This document shows, one piece after another, positions 6,737 to 15,587 of a stretch of DNA of 22,644 bases (within the stretch, counting starts at the first letter, position 1; each line of letters starts with the position of its first letter). Made by a program: the position numbers and the translations under genes. Source of the DNA: SVTX01 sp045632305 (lineage in GTDB: Bacteria > Bacillota > Clostridia > Oscillospirales > CAG-272); contig JAZQWL010000001.1 of assembly GCA_045632305.1 (NCBI GenBank), positions 1-22,644 of the forward strand, given 5' to 3'. The notes below the pieces were generated by a model. It made no database searches. It was not told the DNA's origin and was given only the letters and a program-made list of their open reading frames with translations.

Positions 6737-8017
6737 ATGATTACAGAAAGACTTGTTCGGGGGATCACGTTTTTCAATATTTTCGTCGGTGTGATCTTTT
6801 TCCTGTTCTATTTCTATCAGTTTATATACGTTATAATTCCGTTTGTAAAAAAGCCGAAGGCGCATGCGAGCGAGGTAATACACAATATAGGAATTTTAAT
6901 TTCCGCAAGAAACGAGAGCGCGGTGATAGCGCAGCTTCTCGACTCTATCTCGGCGCAGGATTATCCAAAGGAAAGCTTGAAGGTTTTTGTGGTTGCTGAC
7001 AACTGTACGGACAACACCGCCGATATTGCGAAGGGATGCGGTGCGACGGTTTACAGGAGGAATGATCCTGATATGATAGGCAAGGGATATGCTCTGGACT
7101 TTTTGCTTAGAAACATCGACAAAGATATCGGCATCAAGGAAATTGACGCGTTCATCGTGCTTGATGCCGACAATATTCTTGATGCGGGATACGTAAGAGC
7201 CATGAACCGAATGCTTTGCGACGGATATAAGATTACTACAAGCTACAGAAACTCGAAAAATTACAGCGACAATTGGATATCTGCGGCATACGGGCTCTGG
7301 TTTATGCGCGAGGCGAGATTTCTCAACTGTTCGCGTTATCTTATTGGCTCAAGCTGTGCGGTTTCGGGCACGGGATTCCTTTTCTCCCGCGAGCTTATCG
7401 AAAAATTCGGCGGGTGGAAATTTTTTCTTCTTACCGAGGATATTGAGTTTACCGTAAATTGCATTCTGTCGGGCGAGAAGGTGGGGTATTGCGAGGACGC
7501 CGTGCTTTACGATGAGCAGCCGATAACCATGCGGCAATCCTGGAACCAGCGGCTTCGTTGGTCGAAGGGCTTTTTGCAGGTGTGGTCGAAATACGGCCGC
7601 AGACTTGTTCGCGGGATATTTAAGGGGAGCTTCAGCTGTTACGATATGACTATGACAGTATGCCCCGCATATCTTGTGTCGGTGCTATCGCTTATTTTCG
7701 ATCTTGTCGGCATTGCTCTGTGTATAGTGACTCGAAATTATCAGCTTATAGGCGGACTTGTCGCATTGATCGTTGCCGCTCTTGTCGAGGCGTATCTGCT
7801 TTTTCTGGCGATGGGAGCGATTACTCTTATCAAGGAATGGGAGAAGATCTACTGCAAGCCGCACGAGAAGATCGGCTATCTGTTTTCTTTTCCGATATTC
7901 CTTATAACCTATATGCCCGTCGCTTTGGTCGCGCTTTTCAAGAAGGTGGAATGGAAGCCGATCGCCCACACAAGAAGTGTTACGATCGAGGATATTGTTA
8001 ACGATGACAGAGAATAA
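6737..8017 (+). CDS. Membrane glycosyltransferase family 2
   Basis: A 426-residue inverting glycosyltransferase with the layout of processive membrane synthases (cellulose, hyaluronan or poly-N-acetylglucosamine synthase type). An N-terminal membrane segment (about 10-37) is followed by the cytosolic GT2 domain: ISARNE (about 55-60) for nucleotide binding, DAD (143-145) for metal, TED (233-235) with the catalytic Asp, and QRLRW (271-275), the QxxRW acceptor motif. Hydrophobic segments follow at about 308-333, 338-364 and 380-402. It would transfer sugar from a UDP or GDP donor to a growing glycan or lipid at the membrane. No PilZ domain, partner synthase subunit or export gene is adjacent, so the product is unknown. 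It is monocistronic, with its own promoter and a shared terminator. Confidence 0.9.
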   Translation: MITERLVRGITFFNIFVGVIFFLFYFYQFIYVIIPFVKKPKAHASEVIHNIGILISARNESAVIAQLLDSISAQDYPKESLKVFVVADNCTDNTADIAKGCGATVYRRNDPDMIGKGYALDFLLRNIDKDIGIKEIDAFIVLDADNILDAGYVRAMNRMLCDGYKITTSYRNSKNYSDNWISAAYGLWFMREARFLNCSRYLIGSSCAVSGTGFLFSRELIEKFGGWKFFLLTEDIEFTVNCILSGEKVGYCEDAVLYDEQPITMRQSWNQRLRWSKGFLQVWSKYGRRLVRGIFKGSFSCYDMTMTVCPAYLVSVLSLIFDLVGIALCIVTRNYQLIGGLVALIVAALVEAYLLFLAMGAITLIKEWEKIYCKPHEKIGYLFSFPIFLITYMPVALVALFKKVEWKPIAHTRSVTIEDIVNDDRE

Positions 8018-8018
8018 A

Positions 8019-8050
8019 AAAGCACCGTGCGAAGCTTCGCACGGTGCTTT
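8019..8050. terminator. Bidirectional terminator between glycosyltransferase and asd
   Basis: A perfect palindrome: AAAGCACCGTGCGAAG mirrors CTTCGCACGGTGCTTT. It is flanked by a T run on the minus strand (strong for asd) and TTTATGTTT on the plus strand (weaker for the glycosyltransferase). It fills the gap between the two convergent stop codons. Confidence 0.9.
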
Positions 8051-8054
8051 ATGT

Positions 8055-9128
8055 TTAATTGAAATATCCGAGTCTGTAAAGAAGCTCTGCGATAAGCACA
8101 GCGCCACCTGCGGCACCGCGGAGCGTGTTGTGAGAAAGGCCTACGAACTTGTAATCGTAGATCGTATCTTCGCGAAGACGACCTGCGGTTACGCCCATAC
8201 CACCGTAAATGTCGCGGTCAAGCTTTGCCTGAGGACGGTTTTCTTCTTCAAAATACGTTACGAACTGCGCGGGAGCGGAGGGAAGCTCAAGCTCTTGAGG
8301 AAGGCCGCGGAAATTCTTCCAATCCTCGAGGATCTGTTCCTTTGTGGGCTTGTTTTCGAACTTTACGAAAACAGCGGCGGTGTGTCCGTCTGTTACGGGA
8401 ACGCGAATGCACTGAGTTGTGATCACGGGCTTGTCGCACTTAACGATTTTACCGTCCTCAACCTTACCCCAAACACGGAGGGGCTCCTGCTCGCTCTTTT
8501 CTTCCTCGCCACCGATGAAGGGAATGATATTGTCGATCATCTCGGGCCATTCGTTGAAGGTTTTGCCTGATCCCGAAATTGCCTGATATGTTGTCGCTAC
8601 GACTTCTTTGATTCCGTACTTGCGAAGAGGTGTAAGCTCGGGAACGTATGCCTGAATTGAGCAGTTTGGCTTAACTGCGATAAAACCGCGCTTTGTGCCA
8701 AGACGCTCTCTCTGGGACTTTATAACCTCGAGATGCTCGGGATTGATCTCGGGAATAACCATGGGAACGTCGGGAGTCCATCTATGCGCAGAGTTGTTGG
8801 AAACCACGGGGATCTCCGCCTTCGCGTACTTTTCTTCAAGTGCCTTGATCTCGTCCTTCTTCATGTTAACCGCGCAGAAAACGAAAGCGCAGTCCTTCAT
8901 CTCGTCGATGCTTTCCGCATCAATAATTATCATATTCTTGTATTTTTCGGGCATGGGGGTGGAAAGCTTCCAACGACCGCCGAGTGCCTCTTCATACGTT
9001 TTGCCCGCGCTGTTCTTGGATGCTGCGAGCTTGATTACTTCAAAATAGGGGTGGTTTTCGAGAAGCGTGAGAAATCTCTGACCGACCATACCTGTAGCGC
9101 CAACGACGCCAACCTTCATCTTTTCCAT
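8055..9128 (-). CDS. asd: Aspartate-semialdehyde dehydrogenase
   Basis: 357 residues; NADPH-dependent reduction of aspartyl phosphate to aspartate semialdehyde, the branch point to lysine/diaminopimelate, threonine and methionine. Seen: the Rossmann signature GATGMVG (10-16), catalytic Cys156 in KPNCSIQ, and the acid/base His249 in DGHTAAV. SNNSAHR (about 110-116) is also conserved. The KPNCS context and the overall length place it in the archaeal/fungal-like class of Asd rather than the E. coli class. A strong AGGAGG sits 5 bases before the ATG. It has its own promoter and terminator, so it is probably a single-gene unit, although no clear terminator separates it from the upstream peptidase. 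Confidence 0.96.
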   Translation of the reverse strand: MEKMKVGVVGATGMVGQRFLTLLENHPYFEVIKLAASKNSAGKTYEEALGGRWKLSTPMPEKYKNMIIIDAESIDEMKDCAFVFCAVNMKKDEIKALEEKYAKAEIPVVSNNSAHRWTPDVPMVIPEINPEHLEVIKSQRERLGTKRGFIAVKPNCSIQAYVPELTPLRKYGIKEVVATTYQAISGSGKTFNEWPEMIDNIIPFIGGEEEKSEQEPLRVWGKVEDGKIVKCDKPVITTQCIRVPVTDGHTAAVFVKFENKPTKEQILEDWKNFRGLPQELELPSAPAQFVTYFEEENRPQAKLDRDIYGGMGVTAGRLREDTIYDYKFVGLSHNTLRGAAGGAVLIAELLYRLGYFN

Positions 9129-9163
9129 AGGATCCTCCTATAAGTGCAAAAATACTAAAATGA

Positions 9164-9192
9164 ATTATAGCATAAAAGTCTTATTATTTCAA
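9164..9192 (-). promoter_or_regulatory. Promoter of asd
   Basis: TTGAAA, a 17-base spacer and TATAAT on the minus strand, about 35 bases before the asd start codon. No riboswitch-sized leader fits in between. Confidence 0.85.
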
Positions 9193-9226
9193 GAGTTTTT
9201 TGTAATTTTTTACGTATTTTGATAAA

Positions 9227-10729
9227 TTAAAGTCCGTAAATTGAAGAGTATTTTTCCTCAAGATATTTCACGTAATATTCGGGATCAAATTCTTCGCCCA
9301 GAGCGTCGTAAAGCACCTTGTCGGAGGGCTTTGATGCGCCATACTTCCAGATGCGGTCTCTATTCCATGCGTTGATGGGAGCAAAATTACCTTCGGCAAG
9401 GCAGGAATCAACGTCAACGGTCTCCTTCATTTTAGAAAGAAGGTGCGCGCCGTATGCACTGCCGAGAGCGTAGGAGGGGAAGTAACCGATGCCGCCACCC
9501 GACCAGTGGCTGTCCTGAAGGCAACCGCGAGTGTCATCGGGAACTTCAACGCCGAGATATTCGCGGTAAAGGGCGTTCCATCTTTCGGGTACATCCTTGA
9601 CCTCAAGCTCGCCCGACATGATCGCCTTTTCGATCTCGTAACGTACCATTACGTGGAGGCAGTATGTGACCTCGTCGGCTTCCGTGCGGATAAGTGAGGG
9701 TGTTACGAGATTTATCGCGCGATAAACCTCTTGCGCGGTGCATCCGTCAAGCTTGGGAGCGAAAAACTCCTGCATTTTCGGGAAGATATATTTAATAAAG
9801 GGAAGACTTCTGCCGAGAAGATTCTCGTAGAAACGGCTCTGACTTTCGTGAATGCCCATAGAAACGCCGCCGTCAAGATTAGTGTATGCGAATTCGTCGG
9901 CGGAGTTCATGTCGTAGAGCGCGTGACCTCCCTCGTGAATTACGCTGAACATAGACGATGCGAAATTGTTTTCGTCATAATTTGTGGTAATGCGAACGTC
10001 CTTGTGAGAGCCGAGCGACGTTGTAAAGGGATGCTCGGTCGTTCCGAGACCGCACACGCCGAGGTCGATTCCCATAGTTTCCATAAGATAGAGGGAGAAC
10101 TTTTCCTGTTCCGCCTCGGAAAAGTTACCGAAAAGGCAGGAATCGTCAACTTGATTTGCTTCAGAGATCTTTTGAATGAGCGGCACGATATTGCTTCGAA
10201 GCTTCGAGAAGAACTCGTCGCACTTTTCCATTGTAAGTCCGTTTTCGTACTTGTCAAGACAGTAGTTGTATGGGTGCATTTCGGGCGCGCAGTAGGAGGC
10301 GAATTTTTTCTGGAACTCAAAGATTTCCGTGAGAATGGGGCAGAAGGATGCAAAATCATTTGTTTCCTTCGCTGTGTGCCATACGTCGTCCGCCTTTACC
10401 GTAAGCTCCTGATAGTAAACGTATTCTTCCATCGGAATCTTCTGCATTTCCTTTATGTCCTTTGCGGCAAGGTAAACGCTGCGGGCATCTTTTTCTAATA
10501 GGGAATCGGACGCCTCGGAGAGCGCCATGATAAGAGAGACTACGTCGGGAGCGGTGGACATTTTATAAACCTCCTCGCTCAAGATCGCGAGAGTGTGTCC
10601 GCGGTTTTCCGCAGTTTTCTTGGGCGCGGTAGTAGCTCCGTCATAATAGAGAGCGCCCATCGCGTGATAGTAAGCGGAAAGCTTTGACTGATGGGCGTAG
10701 AATTCTTCCAATTTCTTTTGAATATCCAT
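9227..10729 (-). CDS. Carboxypeptidase Taq (M32) family metallopeptidase
   Basis: 500 residues from the chosen start; a cytoplasmic zinc carboxypeptidase releasing C-terminal residues from peptides. The diagnostic M32 motifs appear in order: HPF (233-235), DVRIT (244-248), the zinc site HEGGH (265-269) and HESQSRFYEN (294-303), whose Glu is the third zinc ligand. The length fits the family norm of about 500. The open frame continues 46 codons further upstream, but ATG at 10729 is preceded by GAGGTGAT at ideal distance and homologues begin near this point. That upstream stretch also contains the promoter, which excludes the longer form. It lies upstream of asd with no evident terminator, so partial read-through is possible. 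Confidence 0.95.
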   Translation of the reverse strand: MDIQKKLEEFYAHQSKLSAYYHAMGALYYDGATTAPKKTAENRGHTLAILSEEVYKMSTAPDVVSLIMALSEASDSLLEKDARSVYLAAKDIKEMQKIPMEEYVYYQELTVKADDVWHTAKETNDFASFCPILTEIFEFQKKFASYCAPEMHPYNYCLDKYENGLTMEKCDEFFSKLRSNIVPLIQKISEANQVDDSCLFGNFSEAEQEKFSLYLMETMGIDLGVCGLGTTEHPFTTSLGSHKDVRITTNYDENNFASSMFSVIHEGGHALYDMNSADEFAYTNLDGGVSMGIHESQSRFYENLLGRSLPFIKYIFPKMQEFFAPKLDGCTAQEVYRAINLVTPSLIRTEADEVTYCLHVMVRYEIEKAIMSGELEVKDVPERWNALYREYLGVEVPDDTRGCLQDSHWSGGGIGYFPSYALGSAYGAHLLSKMKETVDVDSCLAEGNFAPINAWNRDRIWKYGASKPSDKVLYDALGEEFDPEYYVKYLEEKYSSIYGL

Positions 10730-10732
10730 AAT

Positions 10733-10740
10733 ATCACCTC
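10733..10740 (-). promoter_or_regulatory. Ribosome binding site fixing the M32 start
   Basis: GAGGTGAT on the minus strand, 3 bases ahead of ATG at 10729. It decides the start against the longer in-frame alternative at 10867. Confidence 0.85.
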
Positions 10741-10760
10741 GTATTAAAAATATTAATCTT

Positions 10761-10789
10761 ATTATATCACTGCGCGTCGGATTTGTAAA
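10761..10789 (-). promoter_or_regulatory. Promoter of the M32 peptidase
   Basis: TTTACA, a 17-base spacer and TATAAT on the minus strand, ending about 30 bases before the ATG. Confidence 0.82.
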
Positions 10790-10912
10790 TATCTTTTGAA
10801 AAATATCGGTCTTTAGTTCCGAAACCGAAACTTTAAAACTACATATTGTAATTTTGAATACGCCCAAAAACGCAATAATTCCAAAAAAGGAAAAATATTT
10901 TCACAAAACCTA

Positions 10913-10941
10913 TTGACAAATTCCAAAAACGGTAGTATAAT
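10913..10941 (+). promoter_or_regulatory. Promoter of recA-recX
   Basis: A perfect TTGACA-17-TATAAT. The predicted leader is about 45 bases. No GAAC-N4-GTTC LexA box of the Bacillus type overlaps it. A GGGAA-N5-TTCCC dyad lies in the leader at 10963-10977. Confidence 0.9.
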
Positions 10942-10992
10942 GGTCACAGAAAGAAAAGATATGGGAACTTTTTTCCCGGAATGGAGTAAATT

Positions 10993-12096
10993 ATGGCAAC
11001 AAAGAAGACAAAGACAACAGAAACAGTTGAGCTTACAGATAAGAAAAAGGCGCTCTCCACAGCTATGGCGCAGATTGAGCGTTCATTTGGCGCGGGCGCG
11101 ATCATGCGTCTTGGCGAAAATACAGATATGGAGGTTCAGGCGGTGTCCACGGGCTCTCTCTCCCTTGATATGGCGCTCGGTATCGGCGGTGTTCCGAAGG
11201 GAAGAATCATCGAGATCTTTGGCCCTGAATCCTCGGGTAAGACGACTGTTGCGCTTCATATTATCGCGGAAGTGCAGAAGGCGGGCGGAGAAGCCGCATT
11301 CATCGACGCGGAGCATGCGCTCGATCCCGTTTATGCAAAGGCGCTCGGCGTTGATATCAACAACCTTCTCGTTTCCCAGCCCGATTGCGGTGAGGATGCG
11401 CTTTCCATTACTGAATCTCTCGCTCGTTCGGGCGCTATTGACGTAATCGTTATCGACTCTGTTGCGGCGCTTGTTCCCAAGCAGGAGATCGACGGTGATA
11501 TGGGCGCGTCACAGATGGGTGTTCAGGCAAAGCTTATGTCCCAGGCGATGAGAAAGCTCAATGCGGTTATTTCCAAGAACAATTGCGTTGTTGTGTTCAT
11601 CAACCAGCTCCGTGATAAGATCGGCGTAGTTTACGGTAATCCCGAAACAACTACGGGCGGTAAGGCGCTCAAGTTCTACGCGTCTGTAAGAATCGATATT
11701 CGCAGAACAGAGCAGCTCAAGAACGGTAGCGATATCGTGGGTAACAGAGTTAAGTGTAAGATCGTTAAGAATAAGGTTGCTCCCCCCTTCAAGGTTGCGG
11801 AATTCGATATTATGTACGGCAAGGGCATTTCCCGTGTAAGCGAGGTTATCGACTTTGCGGTTATGATGGATATTATCAAGAAGAGCGGTTCATGGTTCTC
11901 TTATGAGGGTGAGCGTCTGGCTCAGGGTAAGGATAACGTACGCAAGCTCTTTGAGGAAAACCCCGCGCTTTGCGATGAGGTTGAAGCAAAGATTCGCGCT
12001 ATGAAGAGCCGCGCAGAGATGGTAAATGAAGAGGAATTTGAAATTGACGATGAAGACGATTTTGACATCAGAACACTCGGCGAGGATGACAACTGA
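10993..12096 (+). CDS. recA: Recombinase RecA
   Basis: 367 residues; an ATP-dependent strand-exchange filament protein for recombinational repair and, where LexA is present, its co-protease. Walker A is GPESSGKT (77-84), Walker B is VIVID (151-155), and the DNA-binding loop 2 runs from about 215 with GNPETTTGGKALKFYAS. The C-terminus is strongly acidic (EIDDEDDFD and EDD), the usual autoregulatory tail. ATG follows GGAG at 10983-10986, and the start coincides with the family N-terminus. It runs into recX, whose start codon lies inside the last codons of recA. Sharing one consensus promoter links the two. Confidence 0.98.
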   Translation: MATKKTKTTETVELTDKKKALSTAMAQIERSFGAGAIMRLGENTDMEVQAVSTGSLSLDMALGIGGVPKGRIIEIFGPESSGKTTVALHIIAEVQKAGGEAAFIDAEHALDPVYAKALGVDINNLLVSQPDCGEDALSITESLARSGAIDVIVIDSVAALVPKQEIDGDMGASQMGVQAKLMSQAMRKLNAVISKNNCVVVFINQLRDKIGVVYGNPETTTGGKALKFYASVRIDIRRTEQLKNGSDIVGNRVKCKIVKNKVAPPFKVAEFDIMYGKGISRVSEVIDFAVMMDIIKKSGSWFSYEGERLAQGKDNVRKLFEENPALCDEVEAKIRAMKSRAEMVNEEEFEIDDEDDFDIRTLGEDDN

Positions 12097-12760
12097 TACA
12101 AATGAGATTCCTTTTGCGAGAGTAATTGGAGTTGGTGCGCGTGAGGGCGCAGGCGAGTTAACTGTAAGGGTTGAGCTTCGAGGCGACGGCGGCAGTGAAG
12201 AGAAGGCGTTCCTTTTGCCGTTCGAACTTATGGATTTGATAAAGATCGACCGAAAAAATATTCCTTTTGAAATAAACGAGGAGATGCTTGATGCGCTCGT
12301 TCTTTACGATGCCACGGCGCATGCGCTCCACCGTGCGTACGGAATCATCTCTTACGGAGCATGCTCATACGGTAAGCTCTATCGCAAGCTTCGTGAGAAG
12401 GGTGTCGAAAATGACGCGGCAGAGCTTGCAATGAATATCGTCAAGGATAAAGGGTATATCGATGAAAACGGTCTTGCGGAGCGCGTGTGCGAGCTTGCTT
12501 TGAAGAAGTATTGGGGACGCTCACGCATATTGCGTAAGCTTCGCGAGGACGGTTATTGCGAGGAAGCAATTGAGTACGCGGTCGAATATCTGGATGAGGT
12601 TAATTTTGCGGAGCAGTGCGCCGCGCTTATCGGAAAAAGATATAAGAAAGTACCGGCTGACAGATATGAAATGCAAAAAATGTTCGCTTCGATCTCGCGA
12701 TACGGATACAGTGGTTCTGAAATCAAGGAAGCGGTAAAAATTTATAATTCGAGAAGATGA
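12086..12760 (+). CDS. recX: Regulatory protein RecX
   Basis: 224 residues from the chosen start; binds and modulates RecA filaments. The C-terminal 150 residues show the repeated three-helix pattern of RecX, for example YGKLYRKLREKG and RSRILRKLREDGY, with the family's arginine/lysine-rich helices. An N-terminal extension of about 60 residues is usual in Firmicutes. ATG at 12086 overlaps the end of recA by 11 bases and has GAGG directly in front, too close to act as a normal site, so coupling to recA translation is likely. Upstream ATGs at 12026 and 12050 are in frame but deep inside recA and less likely. Confidence 0.93.
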   Translation: MTTDTNEIPFARVIGVGAREGAGELTVRVELRGDGGSEEKAFLLPFELMDLIKIDRKNIPFEINEEMLDALVLYDATAHALHRAYGIISYGACSYGKLYRKLREKGVENDAAELAMNIVKDKGYIDENGLAERVCELALKKYWGRSRILRKLREDGYCEEAIEYAVEYLDEVNFAEQCAALIGKRYKKVPADRYEMQKMFASISRYGYSGSEIKEAVKIYNSRR

Positions 12761-12762
12761 AA

Positions 12763-12789
12763 AAAGCCCGTGGCAACGCCACGGGCTTT
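12763..12789. terminator. Bidirectional terminator between recX and DAHP synthase
   Basis: AAAGCCCGTGGC and GCCACGGGCTTT form a perfect 12-bp stem with an AAC loop, lying between convergent genes. The T run is better on the minus strand (six T), so it most clearly serves the DAHP synthase transcript. Confidence 0.9.
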
Positions 12790-12796
12790 CGTGTAT

Positions 12797-13819
12797 TTAA
12801 ATATTATCGTACATTTTGCGAATGAATTTTACCGTATCATCCCAACCGATGCAAGGGTCGGTAATGGATTTTCCGTAAATTCCGTCGCCGATCTTCTGCG
12901 AGCCCTCTTCAATGTAGCTTTCGATCATAAAGCCCTTGACGAGCTTTGCAATTTCTGTATTTTGACGGCAGGAATGAAGCACGTCCATAGCGATTCTTTC
13001 CTGCTCCGTGTATTTTTTAGCCGAATTTGCGTGGTTGCAGTCTACGATGAGCGCGGGATTTTGGAGCCCTTTTTTCTTATATTCTGATGCAAGATGCTCG
13101 ATGTCCTCGTAATGGTAGTTGGGAATGGAATCGCCATGCTTATTTACGTATCCGCGAAGTATCGTGTGAGCATAAGGATTTCCGCTTGATTTTACCTCCC
13201 AACCGCGATAGAGGAAGGTGTGCGCGTGTTGAGCCGCCATTACCGAGTTGAGCATTACCGTAATATCACCGCCGGTGGGGTTTTTCATGCCGACGGGAAC
13301 GTCAATTCCGCTTGAAACCAGACGGTGCTGTTGATTTTCAACCGAGCGCGCGCCGACCGCGACGTAGGAGAGAAGGTCGGAGAGGTATCGGTAGTTTTCG
13401 GGATAGAGCATCTCGTCAGCCGTGAACATTCCCGTTTCCTCGATCACGCGTGTGTGAAGTCGGCGTATGGCGATAATGCCCTCGAGCATATCGGTTTCCT
13501 TTTCGGGGTTCGGCTGATGGAGCATCCCCTTGTATCCGTCGCCTGTGGTACGTGGTTTGTTCGTATAAATTCTCGGAATTACTATAATTTTATCCTTGAC
13601 CTCGTCCGCGATCGCGGCAAGTCTGTGCGCGTAGTCCATAACGGATTCCTCTACGTCTGCGGAGCAGGGGCCGATTATAAGTAGTTTTTTGTTTGATTCT
13701 CCCGTGAAAATTCTGCTCACCTCGGCATCGAACGCCTTTTTCTTTTCTGAGCTTTTCTCACTTAGCGGGTATTGCTTTTTGATTTCCGCGGGAATGGGGA
13801 GCTTTCTTAAAAATTCCAT
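12797..13819 (-). CDS. aroF: 3-deoxy-7-phosphoheptulonate (DAHP) synthase, type I
   Basis: 340 residues; condenses phosphoenolpyruvate and erythrose 4-phosphate in the first step of the shikimate pathway. Motifs of the AroF/AroG/AroH class are in order: GPCS (50-53), KPRTTGDGYKG (88-98), GARSVENQQHR (156-166) and GMKNPTGGD (177-185). DCNHANS in the C-terminal part carries metal-site residues. The short N-terminal segment is typical of the E. coli-like feedback-regulated form; which aromatic amino acid inhibits it cannot be told. It starts 16 nt after the GH2 glycosidase stop with only a weak AGG site, so it is probably expressed from the glycosidase promoter. No other shikimate genes are present. 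Confidence 0.95.
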   Translation of the reverse strand: MEFLRKLPIPAEIKKQYPLSEKSSEKKKAFDAEVSRIFTGESNKKLLIIGPCSADVEESVMDYAHRLAAIADEVKDKIIVIPRIYTNKPRTTGDGYKGMLHQPNPEKETDMLEGIIAIRRLHTRVIEETGMFTADEMLYPENYRYLSDLLSYVAVGARSVENQQHRLVSSGIDVPVGMKNPTGGDITVMLNSVMAAQHAHTFLYRGWEVKSSGNPYAHTILRGYVNKHGDSIPNYHYEDIEHLASEYKKKGLQNPALIVDCNHANSAKKYTEQERIAMDVLHSCRQNTEIAKLVKGFMIESYIEEGSQKIGDGIYGKSITDPCIGWDDTVKFIRKMYDNI

Positions 13820-13835
13820 AATTTAACCTGTTTGT

Positions 13836-15581
13836 TTATTTTTCTATTGCTGCCTGCTTTGTAAGTGTTGCGCGGAGCTTTTCCGTATCAAACTTGAGCT
13901 TTCGGTCATACGTGAGAAGACCGTTCTGCTCCTGCTCGACGTCGGTAAGCTGGGTGTAACAGAGCCCTCCCATAAGCTTGCAGTCCATAATTGCGGACGT
14001 GAGTCCGTCGAAGCGGTAGTAGAATTCGTCGATAGAGCGGCATGCGTTACCGTAGCCCCAGCCGTCCTGCTGGTTGTCTGCCCAGTCCTTGCCGACTCTG
14101 TCAGCCGCCCACCACGTGCCGCCGTATTCCGAAACGAAGGTGGGAATTGCGGGGTAGTTGATGTCGGGGCTCTTGAAATATTCGTGGAGATTCATCTTGA
14201 CGCCGTTCTCAAGTCCGTCCATTTTTGCTTTGAAAACCGTTGGCTCCTGCTCGTAATCATGGAGGTCCTCCATGTCGGAAACACCGTCGAAATGAGTCCA
14301 ACCCGAAGCGTCGATGTACGCTCTTGTGGGATCAAGCGTGCGTGTGAGCGTGGAGAGAGCTTCTGTAAATCTCTTGTCCGTATCGTGGGGAGTTTCGTTT
14401 AAGGGACACCAACCTATGATCGCGGGGTGGTTGAAGTCGCGGTCGACGATCTCGCACCATTCCTGCATGAAATTGGAGAAGAGCTGATCGCCCGTGTGAT
14501 CCATGCCCCAGTTTGCGTGCTCGCCCCAAACTATATAGCCGACTCTGTCGCAATATTCAAGGAAGAGGGGCTCGAACACCTTTTCGTGAAGGCGCGCGCC
14601 GTTGAATCCAAAGGACATCGAAAGATCGATATCGTTCTTGAGCGCTTCGTAAGTAGGAGCGGTGTAAATGCCGTCGGGATAAAAGCCCTGGTCGAGAACG
14701 AGTCGCATGAACACTTTCTTGCCGTTGAGGTAGAGAATGCCGTCTTTTACACCCACCTCGCGCATACCGAAGTAGGTCTGAACCTTATCGTTGCAAACCG
14801 TAATTTCCGCGTCGTAAAGCTCGGGGCTTCCTATCTCCCAGAGATGAAGCTCGGAGAGAGGAAGGGTAATTTTTGCATAGCCGCATCGAACGGTAGAGGA
14901 GGCAGAGCCAACCTTATTGCCGTTGAACGTGGCGTTTACGGAAACGGTTTCACCCTCGCCGTTCTTTACCTTGACAACCATATTAAGTGTGGAATTGTCA
15001 ATGTCGGGATAGTATTTCGCGTTTTCTATATGCGTCTTTTCAACGTATTCAAGCCAGACGGTCTGCCAGATACCCGTAGTTCTTGTGTAGAAGCAGCCGT
15101 AGGAATTGGGACGAAGCGCCTGTTTACCCGAGGGCTGTACGCCACTTACCGTATCGTCGATAGCGCGGATAACTACGGTGAAGGGTGTATTTTTGATTTT
15201 TTCCGTAATGTCAAACGAGAAAGAAACGTATCCGCCGATGTGAGTGCCAACGTGCTCGCCGTCAACCCAAATATCTGTCTGATAATCGCACGCTCCGACG
15301 TGGAGAATAACTCTTTTGTCCGAAATATCTTCGTTGGGTGTGATTACCTTTTTATACCAAACGCACTTGCAGAATTCGGTGTCGCCAATGCCCGAAAGAA
15401 CACTTTCGCGGCAGAAGGGAACGGTGATCTTTTCGTTGAAATTCTCACCTTTTATATATGTTTCGGGTGTGGATACACCTGCCTTGTCGGTAGCGTAGTC
15501 CCACTGACCGTTCAAATTCTGAAATGAAGCTCTTTTAAGCTGAGGACGCGGATATTCCGCGCGAGGAATAATATTTGTCAT
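13836..15581 (-). CDS. Glycoside hydrolase family 2 enzyme
   Basis: 581 residues from the chosen start, without a signal peptide, so cytoplasmic. Three GH2 parts are recognisable: an N-terminal jelly-roll sugar-binding domain (about 10-180), an immunoglobulin-like domain (about 185-275) and a TIM barrel (about 280-560). The acid/base Glu396 lies in WCPLNETPHD, and the nucleophile Glu485 in TFVSEYGG. The family covers beta-galactosidase, beta-glucuronidase, beta-mannosidase and others. The glucuronidase Asn-x-Lys signature is not seen, so the substrate is open. ATG at 15581 is chosen because AAAGGAAG lies 6 bases before it; the frame extends 39 codons upstream through the promoter, which is not credible coding. 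It is transcribed ahead of DAHP synthase. Confidence 0.93.
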   Translation of the reverse strand: MTNIIPRAEYPRPQLKRASFQNLNGQWDYATDKAGVSTPETYIKGENFNEKITVPFCRESVLSGIGDTEFCKCVWYKKVITPNEDISDKRVILHVGACDYQTDIWVDGEHVGTHIGGYVSFSFDITEKIKNTPFTVVIRAIDDTVSGVQPSGKQALRPNSYGCFYTRTTGIWQTVWLEYVEKTHIENAKYYPDIDNSTLNMVVKVKNGEGETVSVNATFNGNKVGSASSTVRCGYAKITLPLSELHLWEIGSPELYDAEITVCNDKVQTYFGMREVGVKDGILYLNGKKVFMRLVLDQGFYPDGIYTAPTYEALKNDIDLSMSFGFNGARLHEKVFEPLFLEYCDRVGYIVWGEHANWGMDHTGDQLFSNFMQEWCEIVDRDFNHPAIIGWCPLNETPHDTDKRFTEALSTLTRTLDPTRAYIDASGWTHFDGVSDMEDLHDYEQEPTVFKAKMDGLENGVKMNLHEYFKSPDINYPAIPTFVSEYGGTWWAADRVGKDWADNQQDGWGYGNACRSIDEFYYRFDGLTSAIMDCKLMGGLCYTQLTDVEQEQNGLLTYDRKLKFDTEKLRATLTKQAAIEK

Positions 15582-15587
15582 AACCGT

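Noticed and set aside
10730..10867. N-terminal extension of the M32 peptidase
   Set aside because: The 46 extra codons contain the gene's TTTACA-17-TATAAT promoter, and a good ribosome binding site sits before the internal ATG.
10913..10992. LexA (SOS) operator ahead of recA
   Set aside because: No GAAC-N4-GTTC match. The nearest, GAACTTTTTTCC in the leader, fails in its second half; kept only as an unexplained dyad.
14427..15527. A 366-codon plus-strand frame
   Set aside because: It is antisense to the GH2 gene, whose catalytic motifs are intact; the long open frame is a by-product of codon use.
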